From: Flavobacterium gelatinilyticum
GTDB lineage: Bacteria > Bacteroidota > Bacteroidia > Flavobacteriales > Flavobacteriaceae
DNA: 64,000 bases
Direction: 5' to 3'
Assembly: GCF_027111295.1 (NCBI RefSeq)
Contig: NZ_CP114287.1
Span: 4,650,001 to 4,714,000 of the forward strand
Shown here: one piece after another, positions 8,176 to 17,785 of the stretch
Layout of the letters: the number at the start of each line of letters is the position of its first letter
Numbering within the stretch: position 1 is the first letter of the stretch
Program-made: the position numbers and the translations under genes
The notes under the pieces: generated by a model
What the model saw: only the letters and a program-made list of their open reading frames with translations
The model's database searches: none
Told to the model about the DNA's origin: nothing

Positions 8176-9054
8176 ATGAGCAGTGATAAAAATTTTTACA
8201 GAGAAATCGCTCCGCTTTCAGCCGGAGATAGTTTTTTAGTTTTTGACAGAGTTAAGGATAGTTTTGATTTTCCGGTTCACTATCATCCTGAGTTTGAGAT
8301 TAATTTTATTTTGAATGGAAAAGGCGTACGACGTGTTGTAGGTGATAATATTGAAGAAATTGACAATGTCGAACTGGTTTTAATTGGTCCGAATTTATAT
8401 CATGGATGGGAGCTTAATAAGTGTACCAATAAAAAAATACACGAAATCACGATACAGTTTCATAATGATCTTTTTCATGAGTCACTGCTGGCCAGAAGGA
8501 TTATGAATCCTATTCGTGATATGTTTAATCGTTCTATTCACGGAATTTTATTCTCTAAGAAAACCGCCGACGAACTGACGCCGAGACTGGTCAGACTTTC
8601 AAAGCTGGACGGAATGGATTATTTCCTGGAAATTACATCTTTATTATATGATCTGGCAAACTCCAGAAACCAGCGTCTGCTTTCTACTTATACAGTAGAC
8701 TATGATAAATTTGATGACTATGACAAGATGAAACTGGTGTATGAGTATGTACAGAAGCATTTTGCAGATAAAATTACTTTAGAAGATGTGGCAAATGTGG
8801 CAAGTATGTCGATCATCTCTTTTAACCGATTTATAAAAAAACGCACCGGAAAGACTTTTGTAAACTATATCAATGACATTAGAATTGGTTATGCGGCCAG
8901 ATGGCTTGTTGAAAAAGATATGAGTGTTTCTGAGGTGGCTTTTAAATCCGGTTTTAATAATATAGCGAACTTCAACCGCAGTTTTAAAGCGATTAAAAAT
9001 TGTACGCCTAGTCAATATCGTGAGGATTTCTCAGGATTAAAACGAATTTTATAG
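8176..9054 (+). CDS. AraC-family transcriptional regulator of the mannan locus
   Basis: This 292-residue protein has an N-terminal cupin-type sensing domain (HYHPEFEINFILNGKGVR, then GPNLYHGWEL) and a C-terminal AraC HTH pair at about 190-288, with SMSIISFNRFIKKRTGKTF in the first helix-turn-helix and VAFKSGFNNIANFNRSFK in the second. It probably senses a manno-oligosaccharide or its breakdown product and activates one or both flanking arms. It sits between the divergent catabolic arm and the susCD arm. Bacteroidota glycan loci more often use hybrid two-component systems or anti-sigma pairs, but AraC regulators of this form are common in flavobacterial sugar loci. The ligand is unknown. Confidence 0.9.
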   Translation: MSSDKNFYREIAPLSAGDSFLVFDRVKDSFDFPVHYHPEFEINFILNGKGVRRVVGDNIEEIDNVELVLIGPNLYHGWELNKCTNKKIHEITIQFHNDLFHESLLARRIMNPIRDMFNRSIHGILFSKKTADELTPRLVRLSKLDGMDYFLEITSLLYDLANSRNQRLLSTYTVDYDKFDDYDKMKLVYEYVQKHFADKITLEDVANVASMSIISFNRFIKKRTGKTFVNYINDIRIGYAARWLVEKDMSVSEVAFKSGFNNIANFNRSFKAIKNCTPSQYREDFSGLKRIL

Positions 9055-9363
9055 TGATACTTTTTTTTCACACATTCCTATTATTTTTAACGAAAACGTT
9101 TGATTTTTAAGTTTTTGTTAACTTTTATTTATAATTAGTACCGGTTTTGAGTAAAGCATTGCGAATAATTCAATTTTTAATGCTTTAAATTTCGATATGT
9201 GTTTTTTTAATGCGATATAGTAAAAATATTATCATTAAATGATGGAATACTATCGATTTGATATTTCCTTCTGTTATAGATTTGTTAAATAATTTTGAAG
9301 TAAACATCACTCTTTTATTGCTTAATTATAAAATAACAATTTAAACTAACCAAACACTTATTT
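9055..9363 (+). promoter_or_regulatory. Promoter and leader region of the susCD operon
   Basis: The 309-bp gap upstream of susC contains TAATTTTG at 9290-9297, an exact TAnnTTTG -7 box, which would give a leader of roughly 60 nt. I do not see a convincing -33 TTTG at the usual spacing, which would fit dependence on an activator such as the adjacent AraC protein. The CTTGT array seen at 7898-7956 is not repeated here. No ORF is supported in the gap. Confidence 0.5.
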
Positions 9364-12300
9364 ATGAAAAAACTAATGACCAATTTTATTCATTGGAATG
9401 CTGGCCACAAAGCAGTTCCTTTGATTTTAATTTTGCTGCTGACAAGTAATTTTATTACAGCTCAGGTAAAAGTATCGGGAACGGTGTCTGATGAAAAAGG
9501 ATTATCTATCCCGGGCGCCAATATTTCAGTTGCCGGTTCGAAAGTCTCTACTTCAACAGATTTTGACGGGAAATATTCAATCGATGTTCCGGTAAACGGA
9601 ACGCTTGTATATTCATTTATTGGATTTAATACACAAAAAATCGCTGTCGACGGAAGAAAAAGTATCAATGTAATTTTAAAAGCCAGTGCAGAGGATTTGA
9701 AAGATGTAGTTGTAATTGGTTACGGTACTCAAAAGAGAAAAGATGTAAACAGTGCAATTTCGAGCATCAGCTCAAAAGATATCGAGAATTTAAAAGTAGT
9801 TTCATTTGACCAGATGATGCAGGGTAAAGCGGCCGGGGTTGTGGTAAACAGCAACTCAGGAGAACCTGGAAGTAACGTTTCGGTACGTATTCGTGGTATT
9901 TCGTCTTTAACAGGAACAAACGAACCTTTGTATGTAATTGATGGTGTGCCGATTTCGGGAGATGCGAGAAACTCTTCTACATCCGGAAGAAATGCACAAG
10001 GAAATTCAAACTTCTCTAATAATGGTAATATTACGCAGAGTCCGTTAGCTTTGCTGAATCCAAGTGATATTGAGTCAATCGATATTTTAAAAGATGCTTC
10101 TGCAACGGCTATTTACGGTTCGCGTGGTGCAAACGGGGTAGTTATCGTAACCACTAAATCCGGTAAAAAAGGAACAGGAAAAATATCTTTCGAAAATTCA
10201 TACACTATCAGCACGCTGCCAAAAAAACTGCATTCTATGAATCTGCAGCAGTATGCCACACATCAAAATGCTTTGTCTGGTGTTTATGATCCAACTTCAT
10301 ACAGACCTGAATTTGCTCATCCTGAACTTTTAGGAAAAGGTACTGACTGGCAGGATGCGATTTACGAAACCGGAATTATGACTTCGAACCAGTTGTCTTT
10401 TTCAGGCGGTAAAGAAGGGGTGAATTACTACTTATCAGGAGGAGTTGTAAATCAGGAAGGTATCGTAATCGAATCCGGGTTTAAAAGATACAATGTAAGA
10501 GCTAATATCGATGCTAAAGTAAACAGCTTTATCAAAGTTGGTGTAAACATCAGTGGAGCCATTACTGATGAAAAGTTAACTCTTAACGGACAATTTAATG
10601 GTGTGGTTGCTACTTCATTACTGGCAACTCCGGATGTAGCGGTAAGAGAATTATCAGGTGCTTTTGCCGGACCTCCTGCAGGTGGTGCAACATCATTTGT
10701 CAATCCGGTTGCGACTTCTTTATTGGGTTCTAATACATTGGTTAGAAAAAACTATTCTGGTAATTTCTATACTCAGGTTGATTTGTTCAAAGGTTTAGAA
10801 TATCGTTTTGAGGCTGGTGGTTATATCTACGACAATTTAGGACAACGATTTGATCCTATGTATTCGTTGGGTAATGCAGTAAAAAGCTTTGCGAACTTGT
10901 ATTACAATCCATCTACGGGTAATTCATGGAACTTAAAAAACATGCTTACGTACAGAAATACGATTGGTAAACACAATTTTACCGTTCTTGCCGTGCAGGA
11001 ATCTAACAGAGCGCACTGGGAAGGGTACACAATTACAGGTTATGGCTATAAAGATAACAACGACAAATCACTTGCCGCTTCAGATTTGCCAAAAGCGGTT
11101 ACAAGCGGGGTTTATTCAGGTACGCAGACTTTGGCTTCTTATTTAGGAAGAGTTGTGTATGATTATGCAGATAGATACGGCGTTTCTGCTGCAGTAAGAA
11201 CCGATGGATCTTCAAAATTCTTTATGGGAAATAAATGGGGTGTTTTCAGCTCTGCCAGTGGTTCCTGGAAAATTTCAAACGAAGCTTTCATGGCAGGAAC
11301 AAAAAAATATGTTGACAATATTAAATTAAGAGCCGGCTGGGGACAAACAGGTAACAACCAGATTGGTAATAATTTATACGATTCAAATCTTCATATCGTA
11401 AATAGTACAATGGGAACTTCTTATCTGCCGTCTAATACAGCAAATAAAAAACTGAAATGGGAGACTCAGGAACAAACCAACTTAGGATTGGATTTTACAA
11501 TGTTCAATTCTTCGCTTTCTGCTACCATCGATTTGTACCAAAAAGTTTCTAAAGATTTCTTGTATCAGGTGCCTCTTCCAAACTTTCTTTCAGGAGGTGG
11601 TGATTATGAGGGTGGTGTGAATCCGCCGTCTGAAAACCTTGGAAGCATGAAAAATAAAGGTTTGGAGATTACCTTGACGTATAACAAACAATTTTCTCAA
11701 AATTTCTCATGGAATGCCAGCGCCAACTTTACAAGATATGTAAACGAGGTTACAGATATGGCGGGGTTAAATATCATCAAAACAATGGGAACTCTGGCTT
11801 ATAATACCGTAACGGTTTCCAGAACTCAGGAAGGACTGCCAATTGGTTCTTTTATAGGGTATGAAGCAGCAGGTATTTATAGAACAGATGAAGATTTACT
11901 GACTTACGGTCATACAACTGCAGGTGGTACACGTGTAGTTCTGAAAAATGGAACCAATTCATTACAGCCCAACTTTCAAAAAGGAGATGTAATTTATAAA
12001 GATCAGAATAATGATGGTATTATCGATACAAAAGATTTAGTGACTATTGGAAATCCAAACCCAAAATTCACTTATGGTATTACCAATAACTTCAAATACA
12101 AAAATGTCGATTTGTCTATTTTCCTTCAGGGAACTGCCGGAAATAAACTGATGAACTTAACGCGTATGTCCGGTACGTTAAACAGTAATTTAGGAACCAA
12201 TTATTTAACTGAAGCTGCTGATTTTTATTCTGCGGATAATTTAGATGGCTCTCTTCCAAGACCATCTGCTTATAATGATATTAATAATGCGGTTTCGTCA

Positions 12301-12561
12301 AGATTTATCGAAAACGGATCGTATTTAAGAATTCAAAACGTGACTTTAGGATATTCACTTCCTTCTGATGTGATTTCAAAATTGAAATTAACAAGATTGA
12401 GAATTTACGCTTCGGGTCAGAACTTATACACATTTACGAAATACAAAGGATACGATCCTGAGGTAGGTTCTTACAACCAGGACGCTTTGTTATCCGGAGT
12501 AGATAACGGTCGTTATCCTGTCCCTAGACAAGTGTCATTTGGTTTTAATGTTGAATTTTAA
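9364..12561 (+). CDS. SusC/RagA-family TonB-dependent outer-membrane transporter
   Basis: This 1065-residue importer carries a signal peptide (about 1-34), a carboxypeptidase-D-like regulatory domain (VSGTVSDEKGLSIPGANI onward, about 36-115), a TonB-contact/plug region beginning DLKDVVVIGYGTQKRKD and including VRIRGISSLTGTNEPLYVIDGVPI, then a large 22-strand type barrel ending in GFNVEF. These are the standard parts of SusC proteins, which pair with a SusD lid to import oligosaccharides. The SusD partner follows after 12 bp. The substrate is inferred as manno-oligosaccharide, possibly galactosylated or glucosylated, from the surrounding enzymes. Confidence 0.95.
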   Translation: MKKLMTNFIHWNAGHKAVPLILILLLTSNFITAQVKVSGTVSDEKGLSIPGANISVAGSKVSTSTDFDGKYSIDVPVNGTLVYSFIGFNTQKIAVDGRKSINVILKASAEDLKDVVVIGYGTQKRKDVNSAISSISSKDIENLKVVSFDQMMQGKAAGVVVNSNSGEPGSNVSVRIRGISSLTGTNEPLYVIDGVPISGDARNSSTSGRNAQGNSNFSNNGNITQSPLALLNPSDIESIDILKDASATAIYGSRGANGVVIVTTKSGKKGTGKISFENSYTISTLPKKLHSMNLQQYATHQNALSGVYDPTSYRPEFAHPELLGKGTDWQDAIYETGIMTSNQLSFSGGKEGVNYYLSGGVVNQEGIVIESGFKRYNVRANIDAKVNSFIKVGVNISGAITDEKLTLNGQFNGVVATSLLATPDVAVRELSGAFAGPPAGGATSFVNPVATSLLGSNTLVRKNYSGNFYTQVDLFKGLEYRFEAGGYIYDNLGQRFDPMYSLGNAVKSFANLYYNPSTGNSWNLKNMLTYRNTIGKHNFTVLAVQESNRAHWEGYTITGYGYKDNNDKSLAASDLPKAVTSGVYSGTQTLASYLGRVVYDYADRYGVSAAVRTDGSSKFFMGNKWGVFSSASGSWKISNEAFMAGTKKYVDNIKLRAGWGQTGNNQIGNNLYDSNLHIVNSTMGTSYLPSNTANKKLKWETQEQTNLGLDFTMFNSSLSATIDLYQKVSKDFLYQVPLPNFLSGGGDYEGGVNPPSENLGSMKNKGLEITLTYNKQFSQNFSWNASANFTRYVNEVTDMAGLNIIKTMGTLAYNTVTVSRTQEGLPIGSFIGYEAAGIYRTDEDLLTYGHTTAGGTRVVLKNGTNSLQPNFQKGDVIYKDQNNDGIIDTKDLVTIGNPNPKFTYGITNNFKYKNVDLSIFLQGTAGNKLMNLTRMSGTLNSNLGTNYLTEAADFYSADNLDGSLPRPSAYNDINNAVSSRFIENGSYLRIQNVTLGYSLPSDVISKLKLTRLRIYASGQNLYTFTKYKGYDPEVGSYNQDALLSGVDNGRYPVPRQVSFGFNVEF

Positions 12562-12573
12562 TAACGAATTACT

Positions 12574-14172
12574 ATGAAAAATATAATAAAAAGAAGTGGT
12601 GCTTTTGCCTTAACATTACTTGTGCTGCTTTCGTCATCTTGTTCTCAGGACTTTTTGGATGTACCTGCAGAAGGAGTGCCGACAATAGGAAATTATTACG
12701 ACTCTGATGTTAAACTCGATAATGCGAGTAACGGACTTTACGGTATCGTTTGGTTTAATATGAATAAAGAAGGATTTTACGGAATTACCGATGTAATTTC
12801 GGGGAATATGTACGCCGGACCGTATAATGAGTTTGGAAAATTTACTGATTTGAGCTTTACCAATTCACAGTCTTTTATTGGTGATTCATGGAGATCTTGT
12901 TTTGGAGCAATCGCCAATTGTAATACCTATATTAATATATTACCGCAGAGTGTGGGGCCAAATGTTACAGATGAGGCTTTGAACAATGCAATGGGTGAGA
13001 TACATTTTATCAGGGCGTTTTCGTATTTCTTCCTGGTAAGATTATGGGGAAATGTGCCGATTATCGAAAACAATGCTGATTATTCTACCAATTTTGTTAT
13101 TCCAAGTAATCCTTCTGAAGATGTGTACAAATTCATCGAAAATGATTTGAAATTTGCTATCGATAACTTAAGATCTAAAAACAGAGGGTCAGATTATGCA
13201 GCCAATGCACACGTGTCTAAAGGTTCTGCAAAAGCACTTTTGGCAAAAGTATATTTGTATCAAAAGAAATACGATCTGGCAAGAGCAATGGCTCAGGATG
13301 TAATTAACAGCGGGGAATTTAAATTATTAGGAGGAGAAGAACTGCCGCTGAAATCATTTGCAGATTTATGGCTTCAGAAAAATAATAACAATGAAGAATC
13401 AATCTTTTCATGGCAGTGGACAGGTGCAGGAACGTACTTTGAAGGAAACTTCTCAAATACTTTATTTGCTCCGGAAAACAGACTGGTAGAAACTTCCTAT
13501 TCAGGGCAAATCGCACCATCTCAGGATTTAATTCACAATGTTTTTGAACCTGGCGATAAAAGAAGAATCGAAACGTTTATGCTTCCGGGAGATTTTTATC
13601 CAAACCTGACCTATGCACAGACACTTGCAGTAGATGCTCCTAAAATTTTAGGGTACACTTTTGAAGAAGAAAACGAAGCTCAGAACTCAGGTGCTGGTTT
13701 GAAAAAATACGTGATCGGAAAAGAAAACCTGCCTATAACAGGACCGTTTAATGCACCTTTTAACGGAGAAAGCAGTATGAACAGCTACATGATGCGTTAT
13801 GCCGAATTACTTTTAATTCATGCCGAAGCTATTTTAGGATCTCAGTCAGGAAGTACTTCAGATCCTGCCGCTTTAAGATCGTTTAATGCGGTGAGAAGAA
13901 GAGCGGGTGTGCCTGTTAAAACCTCTATTTCTTTTGATGATATTTTCAGAGAAAGACGTGCCGAATTAGCTTGCGAAGGAGATTACTATTTTGACTTAGG
14001 CCGTCTGCCGTTTGCAAAAGCCAAAGCGATTTTAGAAGCACAAAACAGAGGAGACAAAGAAACGCCGAAATTCATTACTATTTCAGCATCGAATCTTTTG
14101 CTTCCTTATCCTGCTGATGATTTAATTAAAAATCCAAAATTAACAGAAGTAGTACCGTATACTTTTAAATAA
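12574..14172 (+). CDS. SusD/RagB-family glycan-binding lipoprotein
   Basis: This 532-residue lipoprotein has a lipobox ending SSSC followed by SQDFLDV, the usual SusD start and a likely surface-export signal. The SusD fold is marked by the N-terminal FLDVPAEGVPT segment, TPR-like helices around GEIHFIRAFSYFFLVRLWG and AKALLAKVYLYQKKYDLA, and the C-terminal YMMRYAELLLIHAEAIL, FNAVRRRAGV and FRERRAELACEGDYYFDLGR motifs. It should cap the SusC barrel and bind the incoming oligosaccharide at the cell surface. It lies 12 bp after susC and 17 bp before the binding lipoprotein gene. Confidence 0.95.
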   Translation: MKNIIKRSGAFALTLLVLLSSSCSQDFLDVPAEGVPTIGNYYDSDVKLDNASNGLYGIVWFNMNKEGFYGITDVISGNMYAGPYNEFGKFTDLSFTNSQSFIGDSWRSCFGAIANCNTYINILPQSVGPNVTDEALNNAMGEIHFIRAFSYFFLVRLWGNVPIIENNADYSTNFVIPSNPSEDVYKFIENDLKFAIDNLRSKNRGSDYAANAHVSKGSAKALLAKVYLYQKKYDLARAMAQDVINSGEFKLLGGEELPLKSFADLWLQKNNNNEESIFSWQWTGAGTYFEGNFSNTLFAPENRLVETSYSGQIAPSQDLIHNVFEPGDKRRIETFMLPGDFYPNLTYAQTLAVDAPKILGYTFEEENEAQNSGAGLKKYVIGKENLPITGPFNAPFNGESSMNSYMMRYAELLLIHAEAILGSQSGSTSDPAALRSFNAVRRRAGVPVKTSISFDDIFRERRAELACEGDYYFDLGRLPFAKAKAILEAQNRGDKETPKFITISASNLLLPYPADDLIKNPKLTEVVPYTFK

Positions 14173-14189
14173 TTTTTAAAAATAATAAG

Positions 14190-15266
14190 ATGAAAAATAT
14201 AAAAATTGTTTCGTTAGCGGCCTGCATGTCATGGATGCTTTCTTTAATGTTTTTTACTTCATGCTCAAGTGATGATAGTAACGAGGAATACAAGGGCGGT
14301 CCGGTAATTGAATCGGTAATGCCTTCAGGATATAATGAAGATGGCAGTTTAAAACCGCTTACTCCGGTTACGATTGGTGATCCAAAAAATTACTACGTGA
14401 TTCATGGTAAAGGTTTCCTGACGACTAAAAAGGTTTATTTTAATGATTTTGATACCTATTTCAGACCCACATTTGTAACTGATACCGATATTATTATTTT
14501 AATTGATGAAGATACACCTTACGCAAATTCATCGAATAAATTAAAAGTGGTAACAGACAAAGGAACGGCTCTTTTTGATTTTGAAATTGCGCCTCCGGTT
14601 CCAACACTGACACAGTTTTATCCGGTTAATGCGACAGCAGGAAGTGAAATTACCATTACAGGGAAATATTTCTTAAATCCGGTAGTTACCCTGCCAAAAA
14701 CAGCTGATCTGCCAGAAGTTCCGGTAACGGTTGTTTCTTCGACATTAGAAAAAATTGTGATTAAAGTTCCTGAAAATGCAGACCTTAGATATCTTGCAGT
14801 TTCAAATATTTCCGGTACAGCAACTTCTGCTTACGGTATTGGAACAGCTATTTTTGATGATGTTGCGTACTATGATTTAGGTTTCCCGGACTGGAACAAC
14901 CATAAAGTAGTAACTGATGGAACTGCTGAACAAGGATTAACGCATCTCGAAAAAGAAATGGATGCCTGGGGTAACCTGCAAGGAAACTGGGGCTGGTATG
15001 ATAAACTACAGCCATTCGCGGGAATACGTGTAGCGGTTAAAGCAAAAGTGGATGGTAAAGTACGATTGGTATTTAACGGAGATTGGAGTAATTCACCAAT
15101 CCTGAATGTTACAACGAAATGGCAGACGTTCACTCTTCCGTGGTCGGCATTCAGTTCTTCAGATCGTGTTCAGAATATTTCATTCCAGAACTTAACAGCC
15201 AATGCTGATGGTGATGGACAAAAAAATACATTTTATATTGATAATATTGGTTTTATATTGAAGTAG
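14190..15266 (+). CDS. Surface glycan-binding lipoprotein with IPT/TIG domains (SGBP-B-like)
   Basis: This 358-residue lipoprotein has a lipobox ending FFTSC followed by SSDDSNEEY, an acidic leader that suits surface display. Two IPT/TIG immunoglobulin-like units are suggested by IESVMPSGYNEDG...YYVIHGKGFL and LTQFYPVNATAGSEITITGKYFLNP. The C-terminal 150 residues, with WNNHKVVTDG, GNLQGNWGWYD and WQTFTLPWSAF, resemble the C-terminal glycan-binding domain of SGBP-B proteins. In this operon position it should help hold mannan at the cell surface near SusCD. No catalytic residues are expected. A terminator follows at 15286, so susC-susD-SGBP can form one transcript. Confidence 0.85.
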   Translation: MKNIKIVSLAACMSWMLSLMFFTSCSSDDSNEEYKGGPVIESVMPSGYNEDGSLKPLTPVTIGDPKNYYVIHGKGFLTTKKVYFNDFDTYFRPTFVTDTDIIILIDEDTPYANSSNKLKVVTDKGTALFDFEIAPPVPTLTQFYPVNATAGSEITITGKYFLNPVVTLPKTADLPEVPVTVVSSTLEKIVIKVPENADLRYLAVSNISGTATSAYGIGTAIFDDVAYYDLGFPDWNNHKVVTDGTAEQGLTHLEKEMDAWGNLQGNWGWYDKLQPFAGIRVAVKAKVDGKVRLVFNGDWSNSPILNVTTKWQTFTLPWSAFSSSDRVQNISFQNLTANADGDGQKNTFYIDNIGFILK

Positions 15267-15285
15267 TAAGAGTTGATTAAGTTTT

Positions 15286-15317
15286 AAGCCTCCATTTTGA
15301 AAAAAATGGGGGCTTTT
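15286..15317 (+). terminator. Intrinsic terminator after the susCD-SGBP operon
   Basis: AAGCCTCCATTT pairs with AAATGGGGGCTT around a short A-rich loop and is followed by TTTT. It lies 20 bp after the SGBP stop codon. Confidence 0.75.
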
Positions 15318-15435
15318 ACAAAAAAAAGCTTCATACAGAAGTTTAGAATTTAGAATTGTGTTTAAATAAAGTAGTAGTTCTTATTTAATAAGTCTTTGTC
15401 AATAAAAGTTGAATTTAACCTTAAAAACAAAAATT

Positions 15436-16404
15436 ATGAAAAAAAAATACTTTTTAAATGTTACGCCAAACCATAGATTCTTTTTGTTAAACATCTTTTT
15501 TTTAATAACCATTTTTAGTGCAAAAGCACAGGTAATTACAGGGATTAATCCTTACTGTATAGCAAGTAATCCCACTTATACTATTACGCCGGATCTTGGT
15601 GTTGCATACGACACCATTAAATGGGTGGCTTCAAATGATTCCGGAATAACTTTCAGCGGTAATCCTTCTCCAAAATCTTTATCAAAAGTGGTAATAAAGT
15701 CAGGAAACATTATTAATGCACCTCACTATATCTACGCGCAGTTTAGGTTAAACGGCACCGTGGTGTATCAAACACCTCAGTTTAATTTTGTTACAGCACC
15801 GCCTCCGGTTCAGCCAGGTTATGTAGTAACCAAGACACAGGACTATTGTACACCGCAGTATCATATTATAGTTTTAAATGTTGCGGTCAATCCAAACCCA
15901 AGTCCAAATACCAATTTCTACATTTCACCTTCAATGGCAGATCCTTCTGTTATTGTAACACAGACTTCAAAAAATGTGTTTGAATTAAAACTGCCTTTAA
16001 ACGGCCAGAATTATTTTTTATATAACATACAAAGTACAACATCCTCTGGAGGGTGTTTGTCAAATTCGGTCACATCAACTTCTTATGGAAATGCGGTTTC
16101 GCTTAACTTAACCAATTGTGCCAATACTTCTCCGGGAGTAAATTATGATTTTTCGGTGGCTCCAAATCCATATAGTAATGGATATATTACCATAGTAGCA
16201 TCTGCAATAAGTGCTTCGTCGCCGGGAGTATGCAGAATATTTAATTCTTCTGGAACTCAGGTAAGCAGTTTTTCTTTAACAAATTCGTCAACGGCCTATC
16301 AGCTAAAAGCGACGGCAGGAGCCGCTTTGACATCAGGAAATTATATTGTTCATGTTACCTATGCTAACGGAGTTACAAGGACTAAAAACCTTATTGTGAT
16401 TTAA
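15436..16404 (+). CDS. T9SS-secreted protein of unknown function inside the mannan locus
   Basis: This 322-residue protein starts at the ATG at 15436; a TTG nine codons upstream is in frame but less likely. It has a long signal peptide ending FSAKAQ and a C-terminal type A T9SS sorting domain (about 245-322) beginning YDFSVAPNPYSNGYITI and ending NGVTRTKNLIVI. The middle contains two or so Ig-like/PKD-like stretches with cysteines spaced as in secreted Bacteroidota modules (NPYCIASNP, DYCTPQYH, GGCLSN). I recognise no catalytic domain. It has its own terminators before and after, so it may be separately expressed. A carbohydrate-binding or surface adhesive role is a guess from position. Confidence 0.8.
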   Translation: MKKKYFLNVTPNHRFFLLNIFFLITIFSAKAQVITGINPYCIASNPTYTITPDLGVAYDTIKWVASNDSGITFSGNPSPKSLSKVVIKSGNIINAPHYIYAQFRLNGTVVYQTPQFNFVTAPPPVQPGYVVTKTQDYCTPQYHIIVLNVAVNPNPSPNTNFYISPSMADPSVIVTQTSKNVFELKLPLNGQNYFLYNIQSTTSSGGCLSNSVTSTSYGNAVSLNLTNCANTSPGVNYDFSVAPNPYSNGYITIVASAISASSPGVCRIFNSSGTQVSSFSLTNSSTAYQLKATAGAALTSGNYIVHVTYANGVTRTKNLIVI

Positions 16405-16425
16405 AAAACGTTCTTAATTTATAAG

Positions 16426-16459
16426 AACTCCATTCCGGTCAGCCGGGATGGAGTTTTTT
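16426..16459 (+). terminator. Intrinsic terminator after the T9SS cargo gene
   Basis: AACTCCATTCCGG pairs with CCGGGATGGAGTT with a four-base loop and a run of six T. It lies 21 bp after the stop codon. Confidence 0.85.
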
Positions 16460-16538
16460 ATGCAATTCACCTTTAAAATTTGATACATACAAAGATGAGG
16501 TTGAATCTTTCGATTAACAAATATTAAAATTTATAAAA

Positions 16539-17774
16539 ATGAAAAAAACGATAGCTTTATTGTTTGCGCTTAATTTTTCTGTTTTGGTTCTCGGTCAGGG
16601 AAATACCCATAACCAGACGGGCGGGAAATTCGAAGGTCTTGCCATGAAACCGCCAATGGGATGGAATTCATGGAATACCTTTGCAACTAATATCGATGAA
16701 AAACTGGTAAAAGAAACTGCTGATATTATGGTGTCATCCGGACTGGCTGCTGCCGGTTATAATTATATTGTATTAGATGACGGCTGGATGACCAAAGAAC
16801 GTGATGCAAACGGAGATTTGGTTCCGGATCCTGCTAAATTTCCAAACGGCATGAAATCGCTTATCGATTATGTACACAGCAAAGGTTTAAAATTTGGATT
16901 GTACAATTGCGCCGGAACGCAGACTTGTGCCGGATATCCGGGAACAAGAGGCTATGAATATCAGGATGCCCGTTTTTATGCCAGACTCGGAATAGATTTC
17001 TTAAAATACGACTGGTGTAATACTAAAGGCATTACAGCCCCCGAAGCCTATACAACAATGAGCAATGCTCTTAAAACGGCCGGAAGGCCTATTGTTTTCA
17101 GTCTTTGCGAATGGGGTGATAATCAGCCTTGGGAATGGGGAAAACCAATTGGGAACCTTTGGAGAATTTCGGGAGATATTTATCCTTGTTTTGACTGCGA
17201 ATTCAAACATCCGGAAAATTGGTCATCCTGGGGGTTTATGAAAATTGCCGAAATGCGAAAAGATATACGTAAATATTCCGGACCTGATCATTGGAACGAT
17301 TTTGATATGATGGAAGTAGGAAACGAAATGAACGATACCGAAGACAAATCTCATTTTGCGATGTGGTGCATGTTGTCATCACCATTATTTACCGGAAACG
17401 ATTATAGAAAAATGTCCAAAGAAACACTCGCAATCCTTACCAATAAAGATTTAATTGCGATTAATCAGGATAAACTGGGAATTCAGGGATTTAAATATTC
17501 GGCAGAAGATGGAGTAGAAGTCTGGGTAAAACCTTTGTCTGATGGAAACTGGGCAGTTACTTTTTTAAACAGAAGTGATGCTGTAAAAAAGGTTAATTTC
17601 GACTGGAAGAAAAATACAATTAAAGACGCTGATTTTGGTTATGAAGCAGATTTTAATAAAAACACTTATAAGATAAAAAATTTATGGACGGGCAGAGAAG
17701 CCGGAACGACCAAAAAGAATTTTACAGGAGAATTAGCATCTCACGACTGTATCACATTGAAATTGTCGCTTTAA
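16539..17774 (+). CDS. GH27 alpha-galactosidase, exported
   Basis: This 411-residue enzyme should remove alpha-1,6-galactosyl side chains from galactomannan or galactoglucomannan. A signal peptide ends near VLGQ at residue 20. GH27 motifs are well preserved: KPPMGWNSWNTFATNIDE near residues 37-54, VLDDGWM at 78-84, nucleophile Asp158 in FLKYDWCN and acid/base Asp213 in WRISGDIYPC, plus HWNDFDMMEVG. A C-terminal beta domain typical of the family follows. The GH5 gene starts 11 bp downstream, so the two form a pair. Debranching would allow the mannanases to act, which ties it to the other arm of the locus. Confidence 0.94.
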   Translation: MKKTIALLFALNFSVLVLGQGNTHNQTGGKFEGLAMKPPMGWNSWNTFATNIDEKLVKETADIMVSSGLAAAGYNYIVLDDGWMTKERDANGDLVPDPAKFPNGMKSLIDYVHSKGLKFGLYNCAGTQTCAGYPGTRGYEYQDARFYARLGIDFLKYDWCNTKGITAPEAYTTMSNALKTAGRPIVFSLCEWGDNQPWEWGKPIGNLWRISGDIYPCFDCEFKHPENWSSWGFMKIAEMRKDIRKYSGPDHWNDFDMMEVGNEMNDTEDKSHFAMWCMLSSPLFTGNDYRKMSKETLAILTNKDLIAINQDKLGIQGFKYSAEDGVEVWVKPLSDGNWAVTFLNRSDAVKKVNFDWKKNTIKDADFGYEADFNKNTYKIKNLWTGREAGTTKKNFTGELASHDCITLKLSL

Positions 17775-17785
17775 AATAAGGTAAT

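Noticed and set aside
15409..15435. TTG start for the T9SS cargo protein
   Set aside because: The ATG at 15436 directly precedes a normal signal peptide; the extra nine residues would spoil it.
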